A stretch of DNA of 5,235 bases from NCBI GenBank assembly GCA_024543015.1, contig JAMXCY010000083.1:1-5235 (forward strand). Reading direction: 5' to 3'. The notes beneath the pieces were generated by a model, which saw only the letters and a program-made list of their open reading frames with translations, did not search any database and was not told the DNA's origin. Within the stretch, counting starts at the first letter, position 1; every line of letters begins with the position of its first letter. The position numbers were made by a program, and so were the translations under genes. The DNA is from Candidatus Omnitrophota bacterium. Lineage in GTDB: Bacteria > Omnitrophota > Gorgyraeia > JAFGHF01. Shown here one piece after another: positions 1-4,678 of the stretch.

Positions 1-345
1 TCATTCGGGCTTCTCCGTTAGAACCTGCTCGATAGTCTCAATAACTTCCGCTGGTCGCTCATTCCAATATTTTTCTTCCCTGTACTGCTTGAGCATCAAA
101 CGGAATTGGCTGATTGTCTCCCCTGCCGCTTTGAGTTGCTTCCTCAGTATTCCTGCACACCCGCAACATTCCTGATCATGGGGTGGGTCGGCAACGAACT
201 TTTCTGCGTCTCGATATTCGGCTAATTGCTCGGAGAGCATACTGAGTTCTTCGTACAAACATCCCTTGTCGGGACCTTCGTCGCAATCTCCGTTTTGAGC
301 TAACCAATCACCTTGGCACGCAATTCCGCGTATTCTACATTTCAT
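1..345 (-). CDS. Cysteine-rich phage protein, unknown function (114 aa)
   Basis: I do not recognise a family. The protein has seven cysteines: C3, C10, C21 and C29 in the N-terminal quarter, and a C60-C61-x-C63 cluster. The spacing suggests metal binding but matches no named zinc finger that I know. Residues 31-50 and 64-95 look helical and charged, possibly coiled coil. The stop codon is at positions 1-3, so the 3' end is complete. I chose ATG 345 because AAAGGAG (353-359) lies 7 bases upstream. ATG 351 is only one base from that site. A GTG at 378 would add 11 residues and has a GGAAGGAA stretch upstream, so it cannot be excluded. The gene overlaps the end of the DUF551 gene by 11 bases and is the last gene of the visible run. 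Confidence 0.8.
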   Translation of the reverse strand: MKCRIRGIACQGDWLAQNGDCDEGPDKGCLYEELSMLSEQLAEYRDAEKFVADPPHDQECCGCAGILRKQLKAAGETISQFRLMLKQYREEKYWNERPAEVIETIEQVLTEKPE

Positions 346-1054
346 TTTCATTCTCCTTTGCTTCAAAGGGCGTATCACAAGTTCCTTCCGGTAGAGTTGT
401 AGGTTTCCAGTGGGTAGGTGGTGATTTGAAATCTATATCAGTAAAACCACCGCAAGGGTCAAATATGCTCCACCTCTTTGACGTAACATTGTAATAAACC
501 TGATATGTATAGCCTGTAATTTCATAGCATATCCATACTTGCCCGTCCTTTTCTGGTGGTTGGTTTACAGGTATCCAGCGGTACTGGGCGAGTTTGTTCT
601 GCAAGCTAATTATATCCAGTTTTAACTGGCCTACCTCAACTAATCTTTCATTTCCCAGCCTCTCGATGCAAGCAAGGGCTTTGAGAATATCTGTCCAGCT
701 CAGCGTAACGTTATTTCCCATGTTGGTTCTTCTTTTGTAAAGTTCTCGCCATTTCGCTACAAACTCCCCCGCTGGCTCAGGGGACTTGGAAGAAACATTT
801 CTCGCTCCGTTTATACACTCATCACAACTTCGCTCTGGGTAAGGACAATCAGCACAATCCTCTCGACCTCTTTTGTTTGAATGTAACTGGGTAAGCCTCT
901 CGGGATGAGATTTAATGAATCCATCTTCATTTATCGGTGGGAAGCCTACTACGATGGGCTTGGTAACGCGGCATCTTGGAGATGGTAATCTGCACGGGCC
1001 TACACCTTTGGGGGGTAAGTTCCCGCAAATTGAATCTGCCGTTTCTTTCTTCAT
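335..1054 (-). CDS. DUF551-domain phage protein with N-terminal CxxC pairs (239 aa)
   Basis: Residues about 160-224 match the DUF551 pattern of phage early proteins: WIPVNQPPEKDGQVW at the start, an aromatic-rich middle (YQVYYN, W195) and the closing THWKPTTLPEG. The function of DUF551 is unknown. The N-terminal part differs from the usual short DUF551 proteins. It is proline-rich, carries a C67-x2-C70 / C77-x2-C80 double CxxC motif that could bind zinc, and has a helical stretch at about 95-158 that may be coiled coil. ATG 1054 is supported by AAGGAG eight bases upstream, which lies in the end of the preceding zinc-ribbon gene (gap 3 bases). The role is unknown; similar proteins sit among accessory early genes of phages and are usually non-essential. 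The domain call is from recognised pattern, not a search. Confidence 0.85.
   Translation of the reverse strand: MKKETADSICGNLPPKGVGPCRLPSPRCRVTKPIVVGFPPINEDGFIKSHPERLTQLHSNKRGREDCADCPYPERSCDECINGARNVSSKSPEPAGEFVAKWRELYKRRTNMGNNVTLSWTDILKALACIERLGNERLVEVGQLKLDIISLQNKLAQYRWIPVNQPPEKDGQVWICYEITGYTYQVYYNVTSKRWSIFDPCGGFTDIDFKSPPTHWKPTTLPEGTCDTPFEAKENENEM
353..359 (-). promoter_or_regulatory. Shine-Dalgarno deciding the 114-aa gene start
   Basis: On the minus strand AAAGGAG is followed by seven bases and then ATG at 345. A closer ATG at 351 is only one base away, so 345 is preferred. The site lies within the 3' end of the upstream DUF551 gene, which favours coupled translation. Confidence 0.7.
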
Positions 1055-1057
1055 CTT

Positions 1058-1270
1058 TTAGTCTCCTTCAGATATTTTTGCACTCATAGCTTCTCGGCAT
1101 ATAGGACACGCGCCTAATGTTAACTTCTTTTTTCTACATTTCCGACCGCAGACTTTGCATTTATTACGGTCGCCATCCGCTCGGGCTTTTTGCCGTGTGG
1201 TCTTTTTAGCAAAAGCTTTCTTGCCGCGTTTCTGGCGGGCATTATGATTGTCTCTGTGGCCTTTGCCCAT
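1058..1270 (-). CDS. Small basic zinc-ribbon-like protein (70 aa)
   Basis: The first 37 residues are strongly basic, with many Lys and Arg (for example QKRGKKAFAKKTTRQKAR), as expected for nucleic-acid contact. They are followed by C38-x2-C41-x3-C45 and C55-x2-C58, a treble-clef or zinc-ribbon type arrangement with pairs CKVC and CPIC. The likely role is a small DNA- or RNA-binding protein, but no family can be named. ATG 1270 is preceded by AAGGAA about six bases upstream. The stop at 1058-1060 is three bases from the DUF551 gene start and the gap to the upstream 154-aa gene is 28 bases, so it belongs to the same run. A real gene is supported by the cysteine pairs, the ribosome binding site and the tight packing. 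Confidence 0.8.
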   Translation of the reverse strand: MGKGHRDNHNARQKRGKKAFAKKTTRQKARADGDRNKCKVCGRKCRKKKLTLGACPICREAMSAKISEGD

Positions 1271-1298
1271 TGTCGTTTCCTTACAATATCACAGAGGG

Positions 1299-1763
1299 CT
1301 ATTTTTCAACTTTCCCGGGCAATAATAGCGAGGGCATTTTGCCGCCTGTTAATATCTCTGTCATCTTCGCGGCCATTACTTGACCGATTGTCTGGCCGGT
1401 GGGCAAAACCGTATAGGCTAAAAACTCATCCTGCATTGAAGTTATCCCGCACTCAACCGCCTCCAACTTTGCCTTTATTACAAGAGCCAGTGCCCGCCAC
1501 CTTTGACGACAAGCCCGCTCCCACTCGACCCGCATTGTGGCCATGCTTCTATCACGGCCCGTTTCAGTTTGAGCAAATTCTTGTGGGACTGGCATCATTA
1601 TAGCTATTTCGATTTTGTGGTTATCAATAAGAAACCCGATCATCGCCCGGTCTTGACCACTTGCATAAGCAAACTCGGAGGCCCCATAGCGAACCAACGT
1701 GCGTTCAATCTCAGCTTTGGACTTGGCTACACTTACCGATGTTTTTGCTGCGTACCTTCCCAT
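1299..1763 (-). CDS. Conserved phage/prophage protein, unknown function (154 aa)
   Basis: This resembles a widespread family of uncharacterised phage and prophage proteins. It begins with YAAKTSVSVAKSKAEIERTLVRYGA, continues with a strand-rich segment (residues 39-60, DRAMIGFLIDNHKIEIAIMMP), and then has the hallmark helix and tail WRALALVIKAKLEAVECGIT followed by DEFLAYTVLPTGQTIG and a final KMPSLL. No catalytic motif is evident and no function is established that I know of. In related phages it lies among replication and recombination accessory genes, as here near HNH and replication genes. ATG 1763 has GGGAG seven bases upstream. A 53-base gap separates it from the 78-aa gene, one of the larger gaps in the run. 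Confidence 0.9.
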   Translation of the reverse strand: MGRYAAKTSVSVAKSKAEIERTLVRYGASEFAYASGQDRAMIGFLIDNHKIEIAIMMPVPQEFAQTETGRDRSMATMRVEWERACRQRWRALALVIKAKLEAVECGITSMQDEFLAYTVLPTGQTIGQVMAAKMTEILTGGKMPSLLLPGKVEK

Positions 1764-1816
1764 TTCTTAACTCCCACATTTTTCACAAATATTTTACGCC
1801 ATTCCTTTACAGACTT
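1764..1816. other. Short intergenic gap with no recognised element
   Basis: These 53 bases separate the 78-aa and 154-aa genes. They are AT-rich and hold the GGGAG ribosome binding site of the 154-aa gene. I see no terminator hairpin and no convincing promoter. Confidence 0.5.
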
Positions 1817-2053
1817 TTATGGCTTGATTCGATCGTCGCCGTATTCTTCGTCGAAAAACTTCCACTCACATTCCTCGTCCAGTTTGGCGAGGGCTTGGTA
1901 TTCTTCCATCATTATTGGTAAGTCGTGCAACTCTATCGCAGGCAAATGGTACTCGCTTGCTTCCGTTGACATTCGTGGACATTTTTGGCCACGCTCAAAC
2001 TCTTTGTTTGGCCATTTTAGAAATAGTTTTTCAATCGCTGTCTTTTCTGCCAT
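1817..2053 (-). CDS. Small acidic hypothetical protein (78 aa)
   Basis: No family is recognised. The C-terminal half is very acidic (EEYQALAKLDEECEWKFFDEEYGDD, positions about 50-74), the N-terminal third is mixed and basic, and there are two isolated cysteines (C25 and C62). ATG 2053 is preceded by AAAGGATAGG, giving a ribosome binding site inside the final codons of the HNH gene, whose stop lies four bases upstream of this start. The coupling and strand fit a real phage early gene. Acidic small phage proteins sometimes act as DNA mimics or host-protein inhibitors, but nothing here shows that. Confidence 0.7.
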   Translation of the reverse strand: MAEKTAIEKLFLKWPNKEFERGQKCPRMSTEASEYHLPAIELHDLPIMMEEYQALAKLDEECEWKFFDEEYGDDRIKP

Positions 2054-2057
2054 ATTC

Positions 2058-2456
2058 CTATCCTTTCAATTCAGCTAATTTTTCCTTCAAGCTCAGCTCA
2101 ATTTCCTCATAATCCGATTTCTTCCAAGAGGATTTTATGATGTTTCGGCGTGGCAACTTCTTGCCCCACTCATCACAAATCGGGTAATGAAGATATTCCC
2201 ATCGGGCCTTGAACTTTGTTGAGAACCATCGTATTCCCGCCGCCGCATCGACTCCGTATTTATGATGGCAACCCCTGCATAAAAGAATCAGGTTTAGTAG
2301 GTCGTAAAATAGCAACGCACTCCGAGAACGAGGGATTATGTGATGGATTTGCTCGCCCTCTTCCCCGCACCACTGGCACACGCCCTCATCCCTTAACCAT
2401 ATAATCTCTATGTATAACTTCTTGCAGTTCTTGATAATGGTTTTAATTGTTGACAT
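2058..2456 (-). CDS. HNH endonuclease (132 aa)
   Basis: Predicted metal-dependent DNA nuclease with a beta-beta-alpha-metal fold. Visible motifs are the first zinc pair C27-x2-C30 (CQWC), the catalytic HHIIPRS with H38-H39, the conserved asparagine N55 in LLNLILLC, and the second zinc pair C60-x2-C63 followed by H64-H65. The segment before the motif (LYIEIIWLRDEG) and the tail GIRWFSTKFKARWEYL recall phage HNH proteins related to NinG, but identity with NinG is not claimed. Possible roles are recombination, processing of replication intermediates, or a free-standing homing nuclease; presence inside a dense early gene run favours phage DNA metabolism. Start ATG 2456 is chosen over a longer frame to 2513 because AAGGAG (2464-2469) lies seven bases upstream. 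The start overlaps the 48-aa gene by 14 bases. Confidence 0.92.
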   Translation of the reverse strand: MSTIKTIIKNCKKLYIEIIWLRDEGVCQWCGEEGEQIHHIIPRSRSALLFYDLLNLILLCRGCHHKYGVDAAAGIRWFSTKFKARWEYLHYPICDEWGKKLPRRNIIKSSWKKSDYEEIELSLKEKLAELKG

Positions 2457-2589
2457 CTTCGGTCTCCTTAGTCTGTCTAATCGCAAACAATACCCTGAAC
2501 CAGTTCGGGCCACACTTTATATTTCTATCGGCTCGGTACTTTTGGAGCCTCTCAATTGCCCTTGCTACTTTCTTGTATTTCTTATTCAT
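2443..2589 (-). CDS. Very small basic protein (48 aa), easily missed
   Basis: This frame translates as MNKKYKKVARAIERLQ followed by KYRADRNIKCGPNWFRVLFA and a polar tail ending DVNN. It is basic in the first half, with one cysteine and a tryptophan-centred motif. No family is recognised. Evidence for a real gene is the best ribosome binding site in the window (GAGGAGG at 2596-2602, six bases before ATG 2589), an 8-base overlap with the end of the preceding 104-aa gene, a 14-base overlap with the HNH start, and its filling of what would otherwise be a 125-base gap in a run with almost none. It may bind nucleic acid given its charge, but this is only inference. Confidence 0.7.
   Translation of the reverse strand: MNKKYKKVARAIERLQKYRADRNIKCGPNWFRVLFAIRQTKETEDVNN
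2464..2469 (-). promoter_or_regulatory. Shine-Dalgarno deciding the HNH start
   Basis: AAGGAG on the minus strand ends seven bases before ATG 2456. It rules against the frame extension to 2513, whose extra residues are really the 48-aa gene read in another frame. Confidence 0.75.
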
Positions 2590-2896
2590 CTTCGGCCTCC
2601 TCACCCCCTGCCAGTATTGCGGCTAATATGTAGTGGTGGGGCTGGGCCTTTGTCGCCACCCAAATCCCGTAGTTTAATCCACAAGGATAATCACCAACCT
2701 CAACCACACAATTAAACACTTTGCGCAGAGCTATATTGAATTTCATGTGCTGGGTTTCATCCCGCATCTTCATAGCCCGATTCCAGTCAAGGGAACAGTT
2801 TGCTTTTACGCTTTTCCATTGTATGGGGTAGAGTAATTTCCATATCTCATCATCCCGCTCGGCTGGGGGCAAAGATAAGATTTTCTTAATGTCCAT
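2582..2896 (-). CDS. Phage protein, possible ABA-sandwich fold (104 aa)
   Basis: The layout resembles small phage proteins of the ABA-sandwich (Phage_ABA_S) type. There is an N-terminal helix (residues 1-22), then DWNRAMKMRDET at 37-48 (the usual 'D-W/Y-N-A' helix start), a strand region FNCVVEVGDYP at 61-71 and YGIWVATKA at 76-84, and a final helix HHYILAAILAGGEE at 87-100, where the family has 'ICRAALKA'. The match is from pattern memory and is weak in detail. Biochemical function of the fold in phages is unknown. ATG 2896 is preceded by AAAAAGGAA at a good distance, and the upstream gene stops three bases before it. The end overlaps the 48-aa gene by 8 bases. Confidence 0.82.
   Translation of the reverse strand: MDIKKILSLPPAERDDEIWKLLYPIQWKSVKANCSLDWNRAMKMRDETQHMKFNIALRKVFNCVVEVGDYPCGLNYGIWVATKAQPHHYILAAILAGGEEAEDE
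2596..2602 (-). promoter_or_regulatory. Strong Shine-Dalgarno of the 48-aa gene
   Basis: GAGGAGG on the minus strand is a near-full match to the anti-Shine-Dalgarno and lies six bases before ATG 2589. It also encodes Glu-Glu near the end of the upstream 104-aa protein. Confidence 0.7.
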
Positions 2897-2899
2897 AAT

Positions 2900-3127
2900 C
2901 TATTCCTTTTTGCCTGGCTTCATGTGCCAGCATGATTTTGAGCCACGAACAGCAAGCTCACATTCACCACAATCGCAATCACATTTGACTTTGTGCCCCG
3001 CTTCGCAATCCCCGCCAAACTCACCGCAAGGCATTAAGTCACTTCTTTCACAGCCACACTCATCGCCTGCAAGGCCATCGTAACCGTTTCTCTTGAGATA
3101 ATTTTTGACTATTTCCTTAGCTTTCAT
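2900..3127 (-). CDS. Small cysteine-rich phage protein (75 aa)
   Basis: A conserved small phage protein type of unknown function. It starts with a helix MKAKEIVKNYLKRNGYDGLAG, followed by a cysteine-rich region with nine cysteines (24, 26, 34, 41, 49, 51, 53, 56, 66) including CGC at 24-26, PCGE at 33-36 and the C-D-C-D-C-x2-C series at 49-56. The opening 'KEIVKNYLKRNGYDGL' with a following CGCE and LMPCGE pattern is one I recognise from uncharacterised phage and prophage proteins. The cysteines probably hold one or two zinc ions. ATG 3127 has AGGAG seven bases upstream; the preceding gene stops three bases upstream of this start. Confidence 0.87.
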   Translation of the reverse strand: MKAKEIVKNYLKRNGYDGLAGDECGCERSDLMPCGEFGGDCEAGHKVKCDCDCGECELAVRGSKSCWHMKPGKKE

Positions 3128-3130
3128 CCT

Positions 3131-3313
3131 TTATCTCCTAATTTGGGGGGAGTCCCCCTCTTCTTCAAATTCTGAACATGCCATGACATTATCTGCATCT
3201 GATGCGCAGGGCTGTAAGTGTAAAGTTTCCCTGGTGCATCTTCTCTGGATATATTCATCCTCATCACCAAGCCACTTACAACACACTGCTTTGCAAAATA
3301 TTCTTGTACCCAT
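3131..3313 (-). CDS. Small cysteine-rich protein, DUF1540-like pattern (60 aa)
   Basis: Six cysteines (7, 11, 12, 26, 36, 46) are arranged as IFCKAVCCKW, then CTRETLHL, then MACSEFEEE. This recalls the DUF1540 pattern (C-x3-C, a central C followed by a short hydrophobic strand, and a final C-x-F), but the resemblance is loose. A role in metal binding is plausible; the biological role is unknown. The start ATG 3313 is preceded by AAAGGA seven bases upstream. It is separated by 33 bases from the 152-aa gene and by three bases from the next cysteine-rich gene, so the two Cys-rich genes are probably translated together. Confidence 0.75.
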   Translation of the reverse strand: MGTRIFCKAVCCKWLGDEDEYIQRRCTRETLHLQPCASDADNVMACSEFEEEGDSPQIRR

Positions 3314-3346
3314 CCTTCTTTCCTTTCACTCGTAACTGTGTTGCGT

Positions 3347-3805
3347 TTATCTTTTATCTTTGCCTACAAATACTTCATGCCGCATCTCGCACATTTCACG
3401 GTTTGTTTTATTCGTATACACAACATAATTTTCGCCGTACATTTGACCGTAATTCCAGGCCAGCCCTTTTCCTTTCCTTAACAAGTCCTCATCTGAGATA
3501 GGACCTGGGGAATCAATGTACACTGTGTGAAAATTGCCGGTGTCCCGGCCGAAAAGATGCAATACCCGCAAATGCGCAGCAGCACCCGTCCCGTGCCTGC
3601 CGAGCAGCTTGCGCATCTCCATCAGTTTCGGTTCTCTGTAACTACCTGCCCGTGAGCATACATGGTCTCTCACGGCTTGCAGCACGTCGCTTTGGCGGTA
3701 AGGCTTTATCATATTACACCAATCACTCATTTGCGGGCTGGTTGGCTCCCAGTTCTGCCAGCGGGTCTGTATCTGTTCACGAAAGAACTTTTCAGGATCA
3801 TTCAT
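3347..3805 (-). CDS. Protein downstream of replication initiator, possible helicase loader (152 aa)
   Basis: The N-terminal part (residues 5-68) is predicted helical with the pattern FFREQIQTRW, then W29 in MSDWCNMIKPY, then DVLQAVRDHVCS and EPKLMEMRKLL. That order (W-x5-L/Y, helix 'vl.Av..h', then 'P.l.em') recalls the N-terminal domain of phage helicase-loader proteins such as the SPP1 G39P type. The second half (90-152) is mixed strand and charged and I do not recognise it. There is no Walker A motif, so it is not a DnaC-type ATPase. The start ATG 3805 overlaps the end of the replication gene by 8 bases and has no good Shine-Dalgarno, so it is probably translated by coupling. This partnership supports a replication role. 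The gene call is firm; the function is an inference. Confidence 0.85.
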   Translation of the reverse strand: MNDPEKFFREQIQTRWQNWEPTSPQMSDWCNMIKPYRQSDVLQAVRDHVCSRAGSYREPKLMEMRKLLGRHGTGAAAHLRVLHLFGRDTGNFHTVYIDSPGPISDEDLLRKGKGLAWNYGQMYGENYVVYTNKTNREMCEMRHEVFVGKDKR

Positions 3806-4553
3806 AAGAAGCCACCAGTTTGTTATATTCGGCCAGTTTCTCGGCAGTGGTCTTTTTAATAGAACCTTCCACTACTTCATCATCCCAACAGCCTCCGTTC
3901 AGCCAGCTTGATGGGTAAGGTATAAATTGCCCGCCGTCCTTCAGCCACGGCTCCCATTTTTTCTGCTGCTCAATGGCGACAAGAAATTCCGCCCGAAGAG
4001 CTTTCGACGGCTTTATTTTCTGCCACGATTTCCATGCCTGACCCTTAGATCGCTTCTTCGGATATGCACCCCAGAAAACTAAAAACTCCTGTGAATACAC
4101 CCCCCGGGGGGTAGGGGGGGTATTCTTTTCTTTACTTACCTTTTCTTTTCTTTTCTTAGCTATAGGCACCCTATCCTTGTCTGCTATAGGCACCCTATCG
4201 GCACCCCATCGTTTATCAGCTCCCTTAAGTCCTGATTCTACCGCTACTTGCATCCGGTACTCGGCGGCGGCTATTTCTCGACTGACTCTTTTGTGTGTTA
4301 TTTCACCATTTCCATTGAGAGTGAACTTGTGTTTGATATTGTCCCACATTTGCTCCCACTCGAGCATATCACACCCATAATTACATAGGCTATATAGGGT
4401 GCCTTTAGCCACCCCAACAGTCCCGCCATTGGCATACAAATATAGAATCAGTGTGAAATATACTCCTCTCTCCTGAGCCGACATTGCCTGAAAATCAATG
4501 TCTGCTAAAAACGCATTAGGCTCTAACTGAAAATACATTGGTTTTTTGTCCAT
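3798..4553 (-). CDS. Phage replication initiation protein, DUF1376/YdaU-like (251 aa)
   Basis: Predicted origin-binding replication initiator. Residues 5-105 fit the DUF1376/YdaU-like winged-helix domain: PMYFQLEPNAFLADIDFQ, then MSAQERGVYFTLILYLYANGG, then HKRVSREIAAAE and the 'SGLKGADKRWG' end. Residues 117-150 form a charged, low-complexity linker containing the tandem octapeptide DRVPIADK/DRVPIAKK. Residues 153-225 form the C-terminal domain common in phage replication proteins: FLVFWGAYPKKRSKGQAW, a helical segment, and GQFIPYPSSWLNGGCWDDE. ATG 4553 is chosen because the domain begins there; a TTG at 4625 would add 24 residues unlike the family and has no ribosome site. ATG 4553 itself lacks an AGGAG-type site, unlike most neighbours. 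It overlaps the 152-aa gene. The linker DNA may be the origin. Confidence 0.9.
   Translation of the reverse strand: MDKKPMYFQLEPNAFLADIDFQAMSAQERGVYFTLILYLYANGGTVGVAKGTLYSLCNYGCDMLEWEQMWDNIKHKFTLNGNGEITHKRVSREIAAAEYRMQVAVESGLKGADKRWGADRVPIADKDRVPIAKKRKEKVSKEKNTPPTPRGVYSQEFLVFWGAYPKKRSKGQAWKSWQKIKPSKALRAEFLVAIEQQKKWEPWLKDGGQFIPYPSSWLNGGCWDDEVVEGSIKKTTAEKLAEYNKLVASYE
4093..4125. repeat. GC-rich hairpin inside the replication gene
   Basis: The plus strand has GAATAC (4093-4098), a bulged A, six C (4100-4105), an eight-base loop and then six G (4114-4119) and GTATTC (4120-4125). This gives a 12-bp stem with a single bulge. The left arm and loop also form a perfect 14-bp palindrome (4099-4112). 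The plus strand carries G6-TA-G7, which could form a quadruplex. On the coding strand it encodes the proline-rich stretch NTPPTPRGVYS of the linker, so the sequence is also under coding constraint. Confidence 0.7.
4121..4160. other. AT-rich, strongly asymmetric pyrimidine tract next to the repeats
   Basis: By hand count, 30 of 40 bases are A or T and 35 of 40 are pyrimidine on the plus strand (TTTTC repeats); the coding strand is AAGAA-type purine and encodes KKRKEKVSKEKN. Such a tract beside initiator repeats is where the lambda origin first unwinds. That comparison is an inference; lysine-rich linker coding could also explain it. Confidence 0.5.
4159..4210 (-). repeat. Iteron-like direct repeats, putative replication origin
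   Basis: The 17-bp unit GATAGGGTGCCTATAGC (minus strand) occurs exactly at 4183-4199 and 4159-4175, offset 24 bp. A third, degenerate copy GATGGGGTGCC lies directly upstream at 4200-4210. Each exact unit contains an internal dyad, ATAGG-GTG-CCTAT. They lie in the linker of the replication initiator gene and encode the repeated peptide DRVPIA (residues 119-124 and 127-132). The lambda origin has the same logic: dyad-containing iterons inside the initiator gene followed by an AT-rich tract. The repeats are seen directly; origin function is inferred. Confidence 0.6.
4394..4403. repeat. Isolated inverted copy of the iteron core
   Basis: ATAGGGTGCC reads on the plus strand here, the inverse of the repeat cluster where it reads on the minus strand. 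It lies inside an imperfect GGCTA...TAGCC inverted repeat (4388-4410) and encodes part of KGTLYSL of the replication protein. It could be an extra initiator site or a chance match. Confidence 0.35.
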
Positions 4554-4678
4554 AGTAACCGTCCGTGGAAACAACCCGATGGGGAGGCTGGAACGCAAGA
4601 CACGGAGGAAATGCACCTCTCCCAAGGGGCTGTTTTAAGTCTAATTGATTGTATCTTACGTTCCATAATCTCACTCAT
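4523..4678 (-). CDS. Doubtful small ORF overlapping the replication gene start (51 aa)
   Basis: An open frame begins MSEIMERKIQSIRLKTAPWE and runs into a Cys/Ser/Pro-rich end that overlaps the replication gene start by 31 bases. Only a weak AGGGAAG-like site precedes ATG 4678. The first 20 residues look protein-like; the rest looks like out-of-frame translation. If translated it could be a leader peptide that couples translation to the initiator, which lacks its own Shine-Dalgarno. It conflicts with the possible promoter at 4674-4702, since that -10 box covers this ATG. Confidence 0.2.
   Translation of the reverse strand: MSEIMERKIQSIRLKTAPWERCISSVSCVPASPSGCFHGRLLWTKNQCIFS
4589..4665 (-). 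ncRNA. Long leader hairpin upstream of the replication gene
   Basis: On the minus strand, GGAACGTAAGATAC (4664 down to 4651) can pair with GTGTCTTGCGTTCC (4603 down to 4590). All 14 positions pair, two as G-U wobbles, and one further U-A pair closes the base (4665 with 4589). The loop is 47 bases and holds a second small stem (GAGG/CCUC). In a plus-strand transcript the two wobble positions would be C-A mismatches, so the structure is specific to RNA of the coding strand. It ends 35 bases before the initiator ATG. It may be a structured leader controlling translation; it matches no named RNA family that I recognise. Confidence 0.45.

Noticed and set aside
346..378. GTG start at 378 for the leftmost gene
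   Set aside because: A weaker start codon and a deeper overlap with the DUF551 gene; ATG 345 has AAAGGAG at seven bases. Not fully excluded.
1190..2112. Open frames on the plus strand (1190-1603, 1503-2078, 1915-2112)
   Set aside because: They lie opposite well-supported minus-strand genes, have low-complexity Ser/Leu/Phe-rich translations and no ribosome sites.
2058..2513. Longer HNH protein starting at 2513
   Set aside because: The extra 19 residues overlap the 48-aa gene in another frame, and a good Shine-Dalgarno selects ATG 2456.
4159..4210. CRISPR array
   Set aside because: Only two exact units with a 7-base gap, inside a coding region; far too short a spacer and no cas genes.
4554..4625. 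TTG start at 4625 for the replication gene
   Set aside because: It has no ribosome binding site, and the extra 24 residues do not look like the start of the DUF1376-type domain, which begins right after ATG 4553.
4589..4665. Rho-independent terminator
   Set aside because: The loop is about 47 bases and no U-run follows the stem on either strand.
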